DNA from: Archaeoglobaceae archaeon
GTDB lineage: Archaea > Halobacteriota > Archaeoglobi > Archaeoglobales > JdFR-42
NCBI GenBank assembly: GCA_015523685.1
Contig: WAJW01000083.1
Coordinates: 1 to 25,351 of the forward strand
Reading direction: 5' to 3'
Length of the DNA: 25,351 nucleotides
Shown: positions 14,838-22,684 of the stretch, one piece after another
Layout of the letters: every line of letters starts with the position of its first letter
Position numbering within the stretch: position 1 is the stretch's first letter
Notes under the pieces: generated by a model
What the model was told of the DNA's origin: nothing
Seen by the model: only the letters and a program-made list of their open reading frames with translations
Database searches by the model: none
Translations under genes and position numbers: made by a program

Positions 14838-15971
14838 CTAAATCTCTATAAGCTCAAGGGGGCTATCTGTGATCTCCCTCCCCCCCTTTGAGGTGATATG
14901 AAGGGTGCTCTCTACCCCAACCCCTGTAAAATCAGGAAACATCACCTTAGGCTCGATTGACAGGGTCATGTTTTCCCTTATCTCGTCCCTCAGAGGTGAT
15001 ATTACTGGCATTTCATCCAGTTCAATTCCGATTCCATGGCCCACAAACTTCACCTGATACGGTGGAATACCGAGAAAGTTGTTCCTGTAACCCCTCTTTT
15101 CAGCCATATCCAGGCATTTTTTGAACAGATCATCTGTCCACTCTCCCTCTCTGAGAGAATCCCTCAGAAAGAAATATACATCCTGCACAAATTCATATGC
15201 TCTGACAAGCTTTTCAGGTGGTTTTCCAATGGAGAAGCATCTTGTTTCATCTGAAACATATCCCTGAGAGTGCCCGGTGATGTCAATCCATATCACATCT
15301 CCCCTCCTGAGCTTTTTCCTCCCCGCACCCGAACCAAAACCCGGACTCAGTCCCGTGCCGTCAGCAACCGTGTTGTGTCTTCCGGGAATGATCGTTCCGG
15401 ATGAGAGGACGAAGGCATTCAGTATTGTGCTGTTCCAGTCCCTCATACTGAGATTTCCCTCATGACCGTCCATTCTCATGGTGTACTCAAGTTCTGCAGA
15501 AAGCTCGAGCTCTGTCATGCCTTCACGGACGATTTCTGGGACTCTTTCAAGAGCCCTTCCACTCTGCTTTGCGGCCATCTTTATTTTTTCGATCTCTGAT
15601 GGCTCCTTCACAGATCTCATTCTCAATATATCGGGGGTTATGTCCACGCAATCACAACCCAGCTTAACTAACCTTCTGTAAACCCTGACCGGCAGCACAT
15701 CCTCCTCTATTCCGAGAGTCCTGATACCCCATTCCTTCATCTCCCTGAGGACTTCTCCAAACCCACTAACCTGAATGACATCGAGACCGCTTTCCTTTCT
15801 GGCCCTTTCAGCCGATCTCAGTACAAAAAAACGATAGTCATCCTGAGTAACAATAAGAGATGAGAGCTGAGTTGTTCCCGTAAAGTAAAAGATATCCTTC
15901 GAGAACATTATGAGCGCCATATCCACATCTCTGGCCTGAAGCACCTCCTGAAGTTTCCTGATTCTATGCAT
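14838..15971 (-). CDS. pepQ: M24 family Xaa-Pro peptidase
   Basis: A 377 aa metallopeptidase that removes residues before or after proline in peptides. The N-terminal creatinase-like domain ends near residue 120. The C-terminal pita-bread domain has all five metal ligands: D230 (WIDITG), D241 (SDETR), H312 (GHGIG), E340 (SIEPK) and E354 (GVESTL). The histidine of HPP type is replaced by RHNT near 200, which may bear on specificity. Length and order match archaeal Xaa-Pro dipeptidases; whether it is a dipeptidase or aminopeptidase cannot be read off. The ATG at 15971 lies at leaderless distance from a TATA box shared with the plus-strand phosphoesterase gene. Confidence 0.92.
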   Translation of the reverse strand: MHRIRKLQEVLQARDVDMALIMFSKDIFYFTGTTQLSSLIVTQDDYRFFVLRSAERARKESGLDVIQVSGFGEVLREMKEWGIRTLGIEEDVLPVRVYRRLVKLGCDCVDITPDILRMRSVKEPSEIEKIKMAAKQSGRALERVPEIVREGMTELELSAELEYTMRMDGHEGNLSMRDWNSTILNAFVLSSGTIIPGRHNTVADGTGLSPGFGSGAGRKKLRRGDVIWIDITGHSQGYVSDETRCFSIGKPPEKLVRAYEFVQDVYFFLRDSLREGEWTDDLFKKCLDMAEKRGYRNNFLGIPPYQVKFVGHGIGIELDEMPVISPLRDEIRENMTLSIEPKVMFPDFTGVGVESTLHITSKGGREITDSPLELIEI

Positions 15972-15992
15972 ATCCCGCCATCCAGAAGTTGA

Positions 15993-16004
15993 TTATAAAT
16001 ATTT
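15993..16004. promoter_or_regulatory. AT-rich box for divergent peptidase and phosphoesterase genes
   Basis: TTATAAATATTT (plus) / AAATATTTATAA (minus) is the only strong TATA-like element in the 64-base gap. Its centre is 27.5 bases from the peptidase ATG at 15971, fitting a leaderless transcript. It is 37 bases from the plus-strand ATG at 16036, which would have an 11-base leader carrying GAGGGTGAG. Confidence 0.55.
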
Positions 16005-16035
16005 TGCCTTTTATTATTAAATTGAGGGTGAGATA

Positions 16036-16713
16036 ATGCTCATAGCGGGAGTCTCTGACATTCACTCACCGAAGTATCTGGAGGATTTCATATCCGCCAT
16101 GGACAGAATTCCGGAACCTGATCTGATGCTCATATGTGGGGATATCGTTTACAGGGGGAGACATAAGGAGGTTAGAAGGGTTGAATCCATCATAGAAAGC
16201 CGGATTTCATGTCCTGTAATCGGATGCCCCGGAAATGAGGAGTACGACATGGAAGAGGTGAAGCGGTACTCTGAAATCATTCATTTTCTCCAGGATGAAG
16301 GAGTTAAACTCAGGATTGACGGCAGGACTGTCGGAATTGTGGGCTCAAAGGGGTCCCTCGACGAGCCGACATGGTGGCAGAAGAGAAACATTCCCGGAAT
16401 CGAGGAAGAATACAGGAGGAGGGTTGGAAAACTTAAATACCTTCTTGAGGAAATGACCGCTGACATAAAGATACTCATGACCCACTACGCACCCACTTAT
16501 TTCACTCTGAAGGGTGAGAAACGGGATGCTTTCTCCATGCTGGGTTCGGTCAGGATAGAGGAGATAATAAGGGAGACCATGCCCAATCTGGTCATCCATG
16601 GACATGCTCACCGTGGGATGAGATATGGAGAGATTGCCACCCTGTTCAGAAACATTCCTGTTTACAATGTTGCTCTGCCCCTGAATCACAGAATAACATC
16701 TATAGAGATTTAG
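16036..16713 (+). CDS. Calcineurin-like metallophosphoesterase, Icc/YfcE-type, with GNEE motif
   Basis: A 225 aa metallophosphoesterase. Motifs are SDIH (D8, H10), GD at 35-36, GNEEY at 66-70, TH at 149-150 and GHAH at 189-192. The usual GNHD/E is GNEE here, so the metal-binding asparagine is kept but the neighbouring catalytic-type histidine is glutamate; small archaeal relatives often vary at this site. Substrate unknown. The ATG is preceded by GAGGGTGAG. The 3' end overlaps the tail of ccmF by 14 bases on the other strand. No partner gene is encoded on the same strand. Confidence 0.85.
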   Translation: MLIAGVSDIHSPKYLEDFISAMDRIPEPDLMLICGDIVYRGRHKEVRRVESIIESRISCPVIGCPGNEEYDMEEVKRYSEIIHFLQDEGVKLRIDGRTVGIVGSKGSLDEPTWWQKRNIPGIEEEYRRRVGKLKYLLEEMTADIKILMTHYAPTYFTLKGEKRDAFSMLGSVRIEEIIRETMPNLVIHGHAHRGMRYGEIATLFRNIPVYNVALPLNHRITSIEI

Positions 16714-18709
16714 CCCTTCCCTTTACCTTTTTTCCAACCTCTCTATTTTCTCTTCCAGAAGGTCTTTTAACATCCCTGATGAGGATGAGGGTCATTCCTG
16801 CGATCATGATGAAAACTCCGACCCAGAGGATGCTTATCCACGGAATGAACTTAACATTCAGAGGAATGGTTATGGAGGATCTATCACCTCCATGTGGTGC
16901 AGATATACCCTGAAATATAACGTAAACGTCCCTGGAAACTCCACGATCTATGAACACCTCAGTTACCGTCCCATATGCGGTATCCCTGAATCTGGCTATC
17001 CCGCTCTCAATAACCCTTCCATCCCTTACAAGGGAGATTCCAACCTCCTGATTCCAGTAACCCCTGGAATCCTTATACACACTTACGTAGTCAAGCCTGA
17101 CACCCGTGTCTCCTGCGTATTTCACATGTCCCCTCTCGTCAAGTCCGAAGGTTATGGCTGTTTCAGTCTCAAATGATGTTGAAACAACCGCACCTATCAG
17201 GATGAGGGCTATGGCAAGATGAATCAGATTCCTGCCAGTCCTGGAAAATGAGAGCCCTTCACGCCTGTAATCGGATAAAAATCTGATTCCGACTCCGTAA
17301 AGGGAGAAAATCGATGGAGGAAAAAGGGAGAGAATAGAGAGACCTGCATAAGCCCTGATAAAAGCCGAACTCCTGAAGTAAAACGGACTTTCAGGCTCAA
17401 CAAGCATGAAATCCTTTCCGGGGGTTATGAAGAGGAGAATCACCGTCAGGGCCGAGAAGAAGACCGTGAGCTTTGAAAGCCTGCTCCAGGAAACCTTTCC
17501 GTACGCAAAACAGAATCCAAGAGCAATTAAAAGCGCAAGGGTGAATGGATAGCTCCACAGATTGAAAAACTCCCTGTCAATGCTTATCTTCTGATTCTCC
17601 ACAGCCTGAGTTATGAACGGGTAGGTGATTCCCCAGAAGGACACGAAGGCCAGGATCGAGAGGAGGATGACTGTTATAAAAAAAACGCTCCTTTCAGTAT
17701 CCCTGCCCATTTCCTCGGAGGGAAACCTTGTAAGATGATATGCGGTCACACCCACCAGCATCGCAATTCCACCCACGAGAAATCCCGCAAGGAAAACTCC
17801 TGTGGTTGTCTCGGAGAAGGCATGTACGGACTCCCAGAGACCGCTCCTTGTTATGAAGGTTGCATACACCACCAGCAAAAAGGTCAGGATTCCAAGGAGA
17901 GGAGTGTAGAGCCTCATGGAGTTCTTTTTTCTCAGCATTGCCGAACCGTGAAGATATGCGGTGATGGTTATCCATGGAATTAAGGATGAGGTCTCCACAG
18001 GATCCCATGCCCAGAATCCGCCCCATCCCAGAACTTTATAGCTCCAGTATCCTCCAACTGCATTCCCTATTGTCAGGAAAAACCAGGCTGATCTGGCCCA
18101 TGGCCTCGCAATGATGTCGTATCTCCTGTCAGAGGAGAGCATGTACATGATGCTTGCAATGAAAACAACCGCAGAGAATCCGTATCCGATGAAGATCATT
18201 GGAGGATGTACGGCCATCCACGGATCCTGCAGAAGGGGATTGAGACCCCTGCCATCTGGAGGAACAAATCCCGCGGGAAGGTCGGGTTGAATCTCGTATA
18301 TGGTTCTGAAGGGTGATGCGAGAATGGTGAGGAATATAAAAAAGGTGTTGAGCAGTCCTGTGAGAGTAACAACTTTTCTATACCGGGGATCATCGATTTT
18401 TTTCAGCAACAGAACAATGCTCAGAGCAATTATCCAGGCCCACAGAAGATATGTTCCCTCCTGTCCAGCCCATACACCGGCGAGTCTGTAGGGCAGAGGG
18501 GTGTCCGTGCTGGTGTAAGAATAAACATAGAAATACCTGAAATCGGTGGCAATGAAGTATTTTATGAGAAGAATCATATCGAGGCTCAGCAGTATGAAGG
18601 AGAGCAGGAAAAGGTTGTACGACACCTTTTCCCTCAACTTAAAAAGAGAGATGGATCCGAGAGCCGACAGAATAAAGGAGACAACAAGCAGGATGTTTCC
18701 GGGGGTCAT
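16700..18709 (-). CDS. ccmF: Cytochrome c heme lyase subunit CcmF
   Basis: Large polytopic membrane protein that takes heme from CcmE and attaches it to apocytochrome c outside the membrane. The 669 aa length is usual, with many hydrophobic segments. The WWD heme-handling region is at 227-246 (WGGFWAWDPVE). The four histidines of the family are present: H168 (AVHPP), H254 (YLHGS), H296 (SVHAFS) and H497 (NLIHLA). A hydrophilic external domain spans about 515-620 before the last membrane segment, and the tail is basic. No CcmH or CcmI follows it. The ATG overlaps the ccmE stop (ATGA), so it is translationally coupled. Confidence 0.95.
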   Translation of the reverse strand: MTPGNILLVVSFILSALGSISLFKLREKVSYNLFLLSFILLSLDMILLIKYFIATDFRYFYVYSYTSTDTPLPYRLAGVWAGQEGTYLLWAWIIALSIVLLLKKIDDPRYRKVVTLTGLLNTFFIFLTILASPFRTIYEIQPDLPAGFVPPDGRGLNPLLQDPWMAVHPPMIFIGYGFSAVVFIASIMYMLSSDRRYDIIARPWARSAWFFLTIGNAVGGYWSYKVLGWGGFWAWDPVETSSLIPWITITAYLHGSAMLRKKNSMRLYTPLLGILTFLLVVYATFITRSGLWESVHAFSETTTGVFLAGFLVGGIAMLVGVTAYHLTRFPSEEMGRDTERSVFFITVILLSILAFVSFWGITYPFITQAVENQKISIDREFFNLWSYPFTLALLIALGFCFAYGKVSWSRLSKLTVFFSALTVILLFITPGKDFMLVEPESPFYFRSSAFIRAYAGLSILSLFPPSIFSLYGVGIRFLSDYRREGLSFSRTGRNLIHLAIALILIGAVVSTSFETETAITFGLDERGHVKYAGDTGVRLDYVSVYKDSRGYWNQEVGISLVRDGRVIESGIARFRDTAYGTVTEVFIDRGVSRDVYVIFQGISAPHGGDRSSITIPLNVKFIPWISILWVGVFIMIAGMTLILIRDVKRPSGRENREVGKKVKGRAKSL

Positions 18710-19110
18710 TCATTCATCCTCTCTGCGATCTTCTCCCTGTACTTGCTCGGACACTTTGCAAGGAGCTTCACAGCCTGGAATGTTCCATCCTCCCCGAAGT
18801 GACCGTAAACAACACATCCCTGGGCCGGATCAAATGCCGCTGGGAGGTCTCCTTTATAAACCACCTTCATTGAGTCCTTTCCATCGGTGAGCATGAACTC
18901 GTAGGTCTTTGGATTTGAGGAAATCTGCCTGAAGGTTCCCTGTTCGATCAATCCCGCGACATACACATCCTCTTTCATGTACCTGTCCTTTCCCTTTACC
19001 TCAAAGACATACTTGTATGGACTCATGAACTGGGACATGGTGGAGAATGCGATTAGAAAGACGATGGCAATTATGGCGATTCCCGTTATTATCCTGTGCT
19101 GTTTTTTCAT
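18706..19110 (-). CDS. ccmE: Heme chaperone CcmE, CxxxY variant
   Basis: Membrane-anchored periplasmic-side chaperone that binds heme covalently and passes it to CcmF. It is 134 aa: a short basic N-terminus, one membrane anchor (about 8-24) and a compact beta-barrel OB domain. The heme-binding site reads LLAKCPSKY: C120-x3-Y124 stands where E. coli CcmE has H130-x3-Y134. This cysteine variant is known from archaea and some sulfate-reducing bacteria whose Ccm systems lack CcmH (system I*). The ATG has GAGGTGA five bases upstream, at the end of ccmD. The C-terminal tail is short and charged. Function in system I* is firm; the exact heme linkage is known only from relatives. Confidence 0.95.
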   Translation of the reverse strand: MKKQHRIITGIAIIAIVFLIAFSTMSQFMSPYKYVFEVKGKDRYMKEDVYVAGLIEQGTFRQISSNPKTYEFMLTDGKDSMKVVYKGDLPAAFDPAQGCVVYGHFGEDGTFQAVKLLAKCPSKYREKIAERMNE

Positions 19111-19114
19111 GGAA

Positions 19115-19243
19115 TCACCTCTCCTTCAACCTTCTCATCTGCCTCTCCAGCCGTCTTACCTTTGAAATCAGGGTAAGCTGAAGACCCAGCATGAGAAGGA
19201 GAAAGGCCATGACCGCAATGAAAACCCCAACAAGAACGTTCAT
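19115..19243 (-). CDS. ccmD: CcmD-like small membrane protein
   Basis: A 42 aa reading frame. It has a single hydrophobic helix (VLVGVFIAVMAFLLLMLGL) followed by a basic amphipathic tail (KVRRLERQMRRLKER). CcmD proteins are small, poorly conserved and have exactly this layout; they keep CcmE in contact with the CcmABC exporter-like complex and help release heme-loaded CcmE. The ATG overlaps the ccmC stop (ATGA) and the stop lies four bases before the ccmE ATG while providing its ribosome site. Position between ccmC and ccmE is the normal position of ccmD. Identification rests on context and topology rather than sequence similarity. Confidence 0.8.
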   Translation of the reverse strand: MNVLVGVFIAVMAFLLLMLGLQLTLISKVRRLERQMRRLKER

Positions 19244-19917
19244 TCGACCACCTCCATCAGCTGGTATTCAATTTTTTTAAGCCTTCCGTCTATCCACACA
19301 AAGCTTATGTAGATCATGAGAACCGCAAAGATCATTGGCACAAATACCATGACCATCCTGGGCTCAAGGTTCATTCCCGTGGTATGGATTATGACAGGAT
19401 GAAGAGAGGCCCATATCCTGGTTGAGAGATAGGCAAGGGGAACAGTAACATAGCCGAAGACAGCAAATATGGCCGATGACCTGGCCCTTGCGTCGAATTC
19501 ATCTATTGCCGATCTGAGGGCAAAATACCCTGCATAGACGAACCAGAGTATAAGGACCGCTGTTTCTCTGGGATCCCAGTTCCAGTATTCCCCCCATGCA
19601 AACTTTGCCCATATTGAGCCCATTATGAGGGCGATGGTCACAAAAACGAGGCTCACCTTCGCGGTTGAAACCGCATATATATCGCTCTCAACATCTCTCC
19701 TTATCAGATATCTCACGCTGAAGATGAGAGTTCCGGTAAAACCAAGGAGAGAGACTATCGCGGATGGTGTGTGAAAGAAGAATATCCTGTAGCTGTCTCC
19801 AAGAGTCTTCTCGGGTCCGAGATATATCAGGGCACCGTATCCGCACAGGATGGCAAGCAGAAATCCGGCTACGGAAATCAACATTATTATTCCTTGTGTT
19901 TTTTTCTCTATTTCCAT
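19240..19917 (-). CDS. ccmC: Heme-handling membrane protein CcmC
   Basis: CcmC presents heme to CcmE; it is the core heme-binding protein of the Ccm complex. The protein is 225 aa with six hydrophobic segments. The WWD motif is at about 103-125 (WAKFAWGEYWNWDPRET). The two family histidines are H49 (FFFHTPS) and H173 (ASLHPV), flanking the WWD loop as expected. The ATG at 19917 has no strong ribosome site. The gene is separated from ccmB by 56 bases that include a TATA-like box, the largest gap in the ccm cluster. Confidence 0.95.
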   Translation of the reverse strand: MEIEKKTQGIIMLISVAGFLLAILCGYGALIYLGPEKTLGDSYRIFFFHTPSAIVSLLGFTGTLIFSVRYLIRRDVESDIYAVSTAKVSLVFVTIALIMGSIWAKFAWGEYWNWDPRETAVLILWFVYAGYFALRSAIDEFDARARSSAIFAVFGYVTVPLAYLSTRIWASLHPVIIHTTGMNLEPRMVMVFVPMIFAVLMIYISFVWIDGRLKKIEYQLMEVVE

Positions 19918-19963
19918 CAGACTCAGCCCGTTTTTGCTCTAAATTATTATTGCTTCCATCTCC

Positions 19964-19971
19964 TTATATAA
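19964..19971 (-). promoter_or_regulatory. Possible internal promoter before ccmC
   Basis: The 56-base gap after ccmB contains TTATATAA, flanked by A/T, centred 50 bases before the ccmC ATG. A start 26 bases downstream would leave a 24-base leader. ccmC-ccmD-ccmE-ccmF could thus be expressed apart from ccmA-ccmB. Confidence 0.4.
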
Positions 19972-19973
19972 TT

Positions 19974-20636
19974 TTAATCCTCCAGAGCGTACTCGAATGT
20001 TAGAAGTGAGACAATCAGCATTATTATTATAAATGATACCAGAAGAATGAACTCGTTTTTCACATCCATCAGAACTCCTCCACCCATGGCCATCCTCAGG
20101 CCCGATATCGTGGTGGATATTACCGGATATATCACGGGGAACATTATGAGGGGTGCGAGAAGTTCTCTTGATCTCGCCCTGAGAACGAGGGTGGAAAGGG
20201 AGGATGAAACAACAACAAACCCCGCATTTCCCGTGGTGATTACCAGGAAGGCAAGGGGGAGATTTCCGATCTCGAGATCAAAAAGGCCTATGAAAACCGG
20301 AACTATGATGGCCTCCATTATAAGGACTAAAACCAAGTTGTATATTACCTTCCCGAGCAGGATGTCAGATGGTGAAACGGGGGCAGACTTGAGGCCATCG
20401 AGGGTTCCGAGCTCCACCTCCCTGAGAAAGGCTCTGGAAAAACCCATGAGGCCTACAAAGAGGAAAACAAGCCATAACAGTCCCGGGGCTGTTCCCTGGA
20501 TGGACTGAAAAGGCACGGAAATGCTGAACATCATTGAGGTTATGAGGGCAAACAGGAGCATGAAGTTCAGCGTGCTCTTGGTCCTGAATTCGAGCCTCAG
20601 ATCCTTGATCGCTATCTCCTTAATGTGTCGAAGCAT
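19974..20636 (-). CDS. ccmB: CcmB, membrane subunit of the heme-chaperone ABC complex
   Basis: A 220 aa integral membrane protein that forms the CcmA2-CcmB complex, which uses ATP to release heme-loaded CcmE. Length is typical. The N-terminus is IKEIAIKDLRLEFRTKSTLN, the usual cytoplasmic start of CcmB, followed by six hydrophobic segments; SFSRAFLREVELGTLDGLKSAPVSP (about 66-90) corresponds to the conserved cytoplasmic loop of the family. The ATG lies inside the end of ccmA (17-base overlap) with GGTGG four bases upstream. Confidence 0.93.
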   Translation of the reverse strand: MLRHIKEIAIKDLRLEFRTKSTLNFMLLFALITSMMFSISVPFQSIQGTAPGLLWLVFLFVGLMGFSRAFLREVELGTLDGLKSAPVSPSDILLGKVIYNLVLVLIMEAIIVPVFIGLFDLEIGNLPLAFLVITTGNAGFVVVSSSLSTLVLRARSRELLAPLIMFPVIYPVISTTISGLRMAMGGGVLMDVKNEFILLVSFIIIMLIVSLLTFEYALED

Positions 20637-21327
20637 CTTCCACCAGCCTCAGATAGTAATCTTCCAGGGGTTCCCCCCCAACCCTTCTTGTCCCGAGGAG
20701 CCTTCCCCTATGGAGTATGGCGACATAACTGCAGAACTCGGATACCTCTTCAAGATTGTGGGTAGTGAAGAGAACAGTCTTTCCATCCCGTTTGAGACTG
20801 GAGACCATATCTGCAAGGTCCTTCCTGCTCCTCACATCAAGCCCTGACGTCGGCTCATCCAGGATTACCAGATCCGGAGAGTGTATCAGTGCCCTTGCGA
20901 TTGCAAGCTTCTGTTTCATACCCCTGGAGAATGTCCTAACGGGATCATCTGCCCTTCCAATAAGCCCCATCTTCCTGAGCATGTCCTCTGCAACATCCTC
21001 AATGCCCTCAACACCATACAGCCTCCCGTAGAAGATCAGGTTCTCCCATGCGGTGAGGTCTTCATAGAGAAGGTGGTTGTGAGACAGGATACCTATCCTC
21101 CTTTTAATTTCCTCCGTGAACTCATTGCTACTGACTCCAAAAACTTTAACCTCACCTCCCGTGGGTTTCGCCTGTCCCGAAATTATCCTTATGAGAGTTG
21201 TCTTTCCCGCACCATTGGGGCCGAGAATTGCCCATGAGTCCCCAATGTTAACTTCAAGGGATACATCCCTCAGAGCTGTGAAATTTCCATACCTCTTCAC
21301 AAGATTTGAAATCTCTATCGCCTTCAT
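20620..21327 (-). CDS. ccmA: CcmA, ATPase subunit of the heme-chaperone ABC complex
   Basis: A 235 aa ABC ATPase that powers release of holo-CcmE from CcmC. Walker A is GPNGAGKT (36-43), the signature motif is FSRGM (133-137), an ABC variant of LSGGQ, Walker B is LVILDEP (153-159), and the switch histidine is H190 (TTH). The weak signature and size are usual for CcmA. The ATG overlaps the stop of the FAD-oxidoreductase gene (ATGA), so ccmA is translationally coupled to that gene. On its own the sequence could be another ABC ATPase; the following ccmB settles it. Confidence 0.93.
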   Translation of the reverse strand: MKAIEISNLVKRYGNFTALRDVSLEVNIGDSWAILGPNGAGKTTLIRIISGQAKPTGGEVKVFGVSSNEFTEEIKRRIGILSHNHLLYEDLTAWENLIFYGRLYGVEGIEDVAEDMLRKMGLIGRADDPVRTFSRGMKQKLAIARALIHSPDLVILDEPTSGLDVRSRKDLADMVSSLKRDGKTVLFTTHNLEEVSEFCSYVAILHRGRLLGTRRVGGEPLEDYYLRLVEDASTH

Positions 21328-22517
21328 AGTTCCTCCATTGCCCTCACAACGCCCACAGCTATACCTTCCACTTCAATTCCATCTTCCTTCGCCCCATCAC
21401 CCACCACAACCAGATTTTCAAATGGCGTTCTGAACCCAACATCCCTGCCTGCGGAAACCCTGTTTACGGGCCAGTCTCCGCTGTAGCTCTGAATTGCAAG
21501 AATCTCATATTCCCTGTCACCCATCAATTTTTTAAGATCTTTCAATCCAAGATTTATTTCATACCTCACGTTGGATGTGATAACGGGCTGATGTGTCATG
21601 ACGAGGTGATATCCCCCCGGAGCAAGGTTTTCATCCGCCTGGGTCACCTCATTCATGCCGGAAATCCTTTCAGTATCGAGGGTGAACATCACACCGGTAT
21701 GGCCAACAAAAGGCTCTTTAACCGCAACTGAAATCTTTATGCCTCTGGACGGAATGAGATTTTCCACCCAGGACATGTAATCCTCGCTCTGAGTGAGACC
21801 CGCGGTCAGGGAATGTCCTATATCCGATACCACAACATCCGATTCAATCCTTTCCCCTTTAACCTCAACTCCCCTCACAATTGACCCGTCGGTGATTATT
21901 CTCTCAACGGGATGCTTTAGAAAGATTTTCACTCCATTGCTTTCCAGAACCTCAATTAGAGAATCGATAACCGCCCTGCATCCTCCGATGGGTATTCCCG
22001 GACCTCTGTATCTCCTCACCATGTCATAAATTTTCTTCATTCTGCTGAAGGGCATGTCTTCCGGGAGAATGCTCAGAGACCACCCGCAGAAGGCTCTTGT
22101 GAATTTCTTTGTGAATGGATCAAACCCGGAAACCATATCCCACAGAGACTTTTCCTTTCTGAATATTTTCTCCTTGAAAACTTCCCAGGCAAACTTCATT
22201 ACCGTCAGGATAGGGAAGCTGTCCGAGACCACCTCGTACACTTCTCCGTTGTATAGAGCGGTTGCTTCCGGAGCAGAATCGACTATTTCCACATCAGCAC
22301 CGAGCTTTCTGAGCATTCCTGCAAAGGGCCCCCTGCTTCCATGAGGGATCATGTGCAGTGCTCCGGTTGTGAGCTGAAAACCCCTGTACTCAAGATTTGT
22401 GAACCTCCCTCCCGGAAAGGCCAGTTTTTCATATATCACGACATCATACCCTTTCTCTGAGAGAATTCCCGCTGAAAAAAGTCCTCCTATCCCGCTACCT
22501 ATCACAATGGCCTTCAT
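21324..22517 (-). CDS. FAD-dependent oxidoreductase, phytoene-desaturase/amine-oxidase-like
   Basis: A 397 aa flavoprotein with an N-terminal Rossmann motif GSGIGG (7-12), YEKLAFPGGRF (29-39) for FAD binding and a C-terminal VVGDGAKEDGIEVEGIAVGVV typical of the second FAD motif of CrtI/NAD(P)H-flavin amine-oxidase-like enzymes. A middle segment (CRAVIDSLIEVLESNGVKIFLKHPVERI) is also typical of carotenoid desaturase and isomerase relatives. Not GGR: the PxxYxWxFP signature of geranylgeranyl reductases is absent. Its substrate is unknown. The ATG overlaps the ferredoxin stop and its own stop overlaps ccmA, so it likely takes electrons from the ferredoxin and belongs with the ccm operon. Whether the target is heme, isoprenoid or quinone is open. 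Confidence 0.8.
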   Translation of the reverse strand: MKAIVIGSGIGGLFSAGILSEKGYDVVIYEKLAFPGGRFTNLEYRGFQLTTGALHMIPHGSRGPFAGMLRKLGADVEIVDSAPEATALYNGEVYEVVSDSFPILTVMKFAWEVFKEKIFRKEKSLWDMVSGFDPFTKKFTRAFCGWSLSILPEDMPFSRMKKIYDMVRRYRGPGIPIGGCRAVIDSLIEVLESNGVKIFLKHPVERIITDGSIVRGVEVKGERIESDVVVSDIGHSLTAGLTQSEDYMSWVENLIPSRGIKISVAVKEPFVGHTGVMFTLDTERISGMNEVTQADENLAPGGYHLVMTHQPVITSNVRYEINLGLKDLKKLMGDREYEILAIQSYSGDWPVNRVSAGRDVGFRTPFENLVVVGDGAKEDGIEVEGIAVGVVRAMEEL

Positions 22518-22684
22518 TCACTCACGATCCGGATGGCATCTAAGGGGCAGTAATCCCTGCACCTCATGCATTCAGAGCACACGTCATTGTCAATGATTGC
22601 CTTTCCCTCCACCTCTATTGCCCCTTTCCTGCATGCAAACATGCACTGGGCACATCCAACACACGATTCAGTTATGTAGAGCAT
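22514..22684 (-). CDS. 2[4Fe-4S] ferredoxin
   Basis: A 56 aa ferredoxin. Cluster motifs are CxxCxxCxxxC at 8, 11, 14, 18 and CxxCxxCxxxCP at 36, 39, 42, 46. The first motif lacks the usual proline after the fourth cysteine (CRK), the second has it (CPL). The cell location is cytoplasmic. The ATG at 22684 lies inside the end of purT (17-base overlap) and the stop overlaps the start of the FAD oxidoreductase (ATGA). It is the probable electron partner of that enzyme. Confidence 0.88.
   Translation of the reverse strand: MLYITESCVGCAQCMFACRKGAIEVEGKAIIDNDVCSECMRCRDYCPLDAIRIVSE

Noticed and set aside
16036..16713. Inactivated phosphoesterase because of GNEE in place of GNHD
   Set aside because: The asparagine metal ligand and all other motifs are kept, and related small enzymes vary at this position.
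21324..22517. Geranylgeranyl reductase
   Set aside because: The family's PxxYxWxFP signature is missing; the C-terminal FAD motif fits CrtI-like enzymes better.
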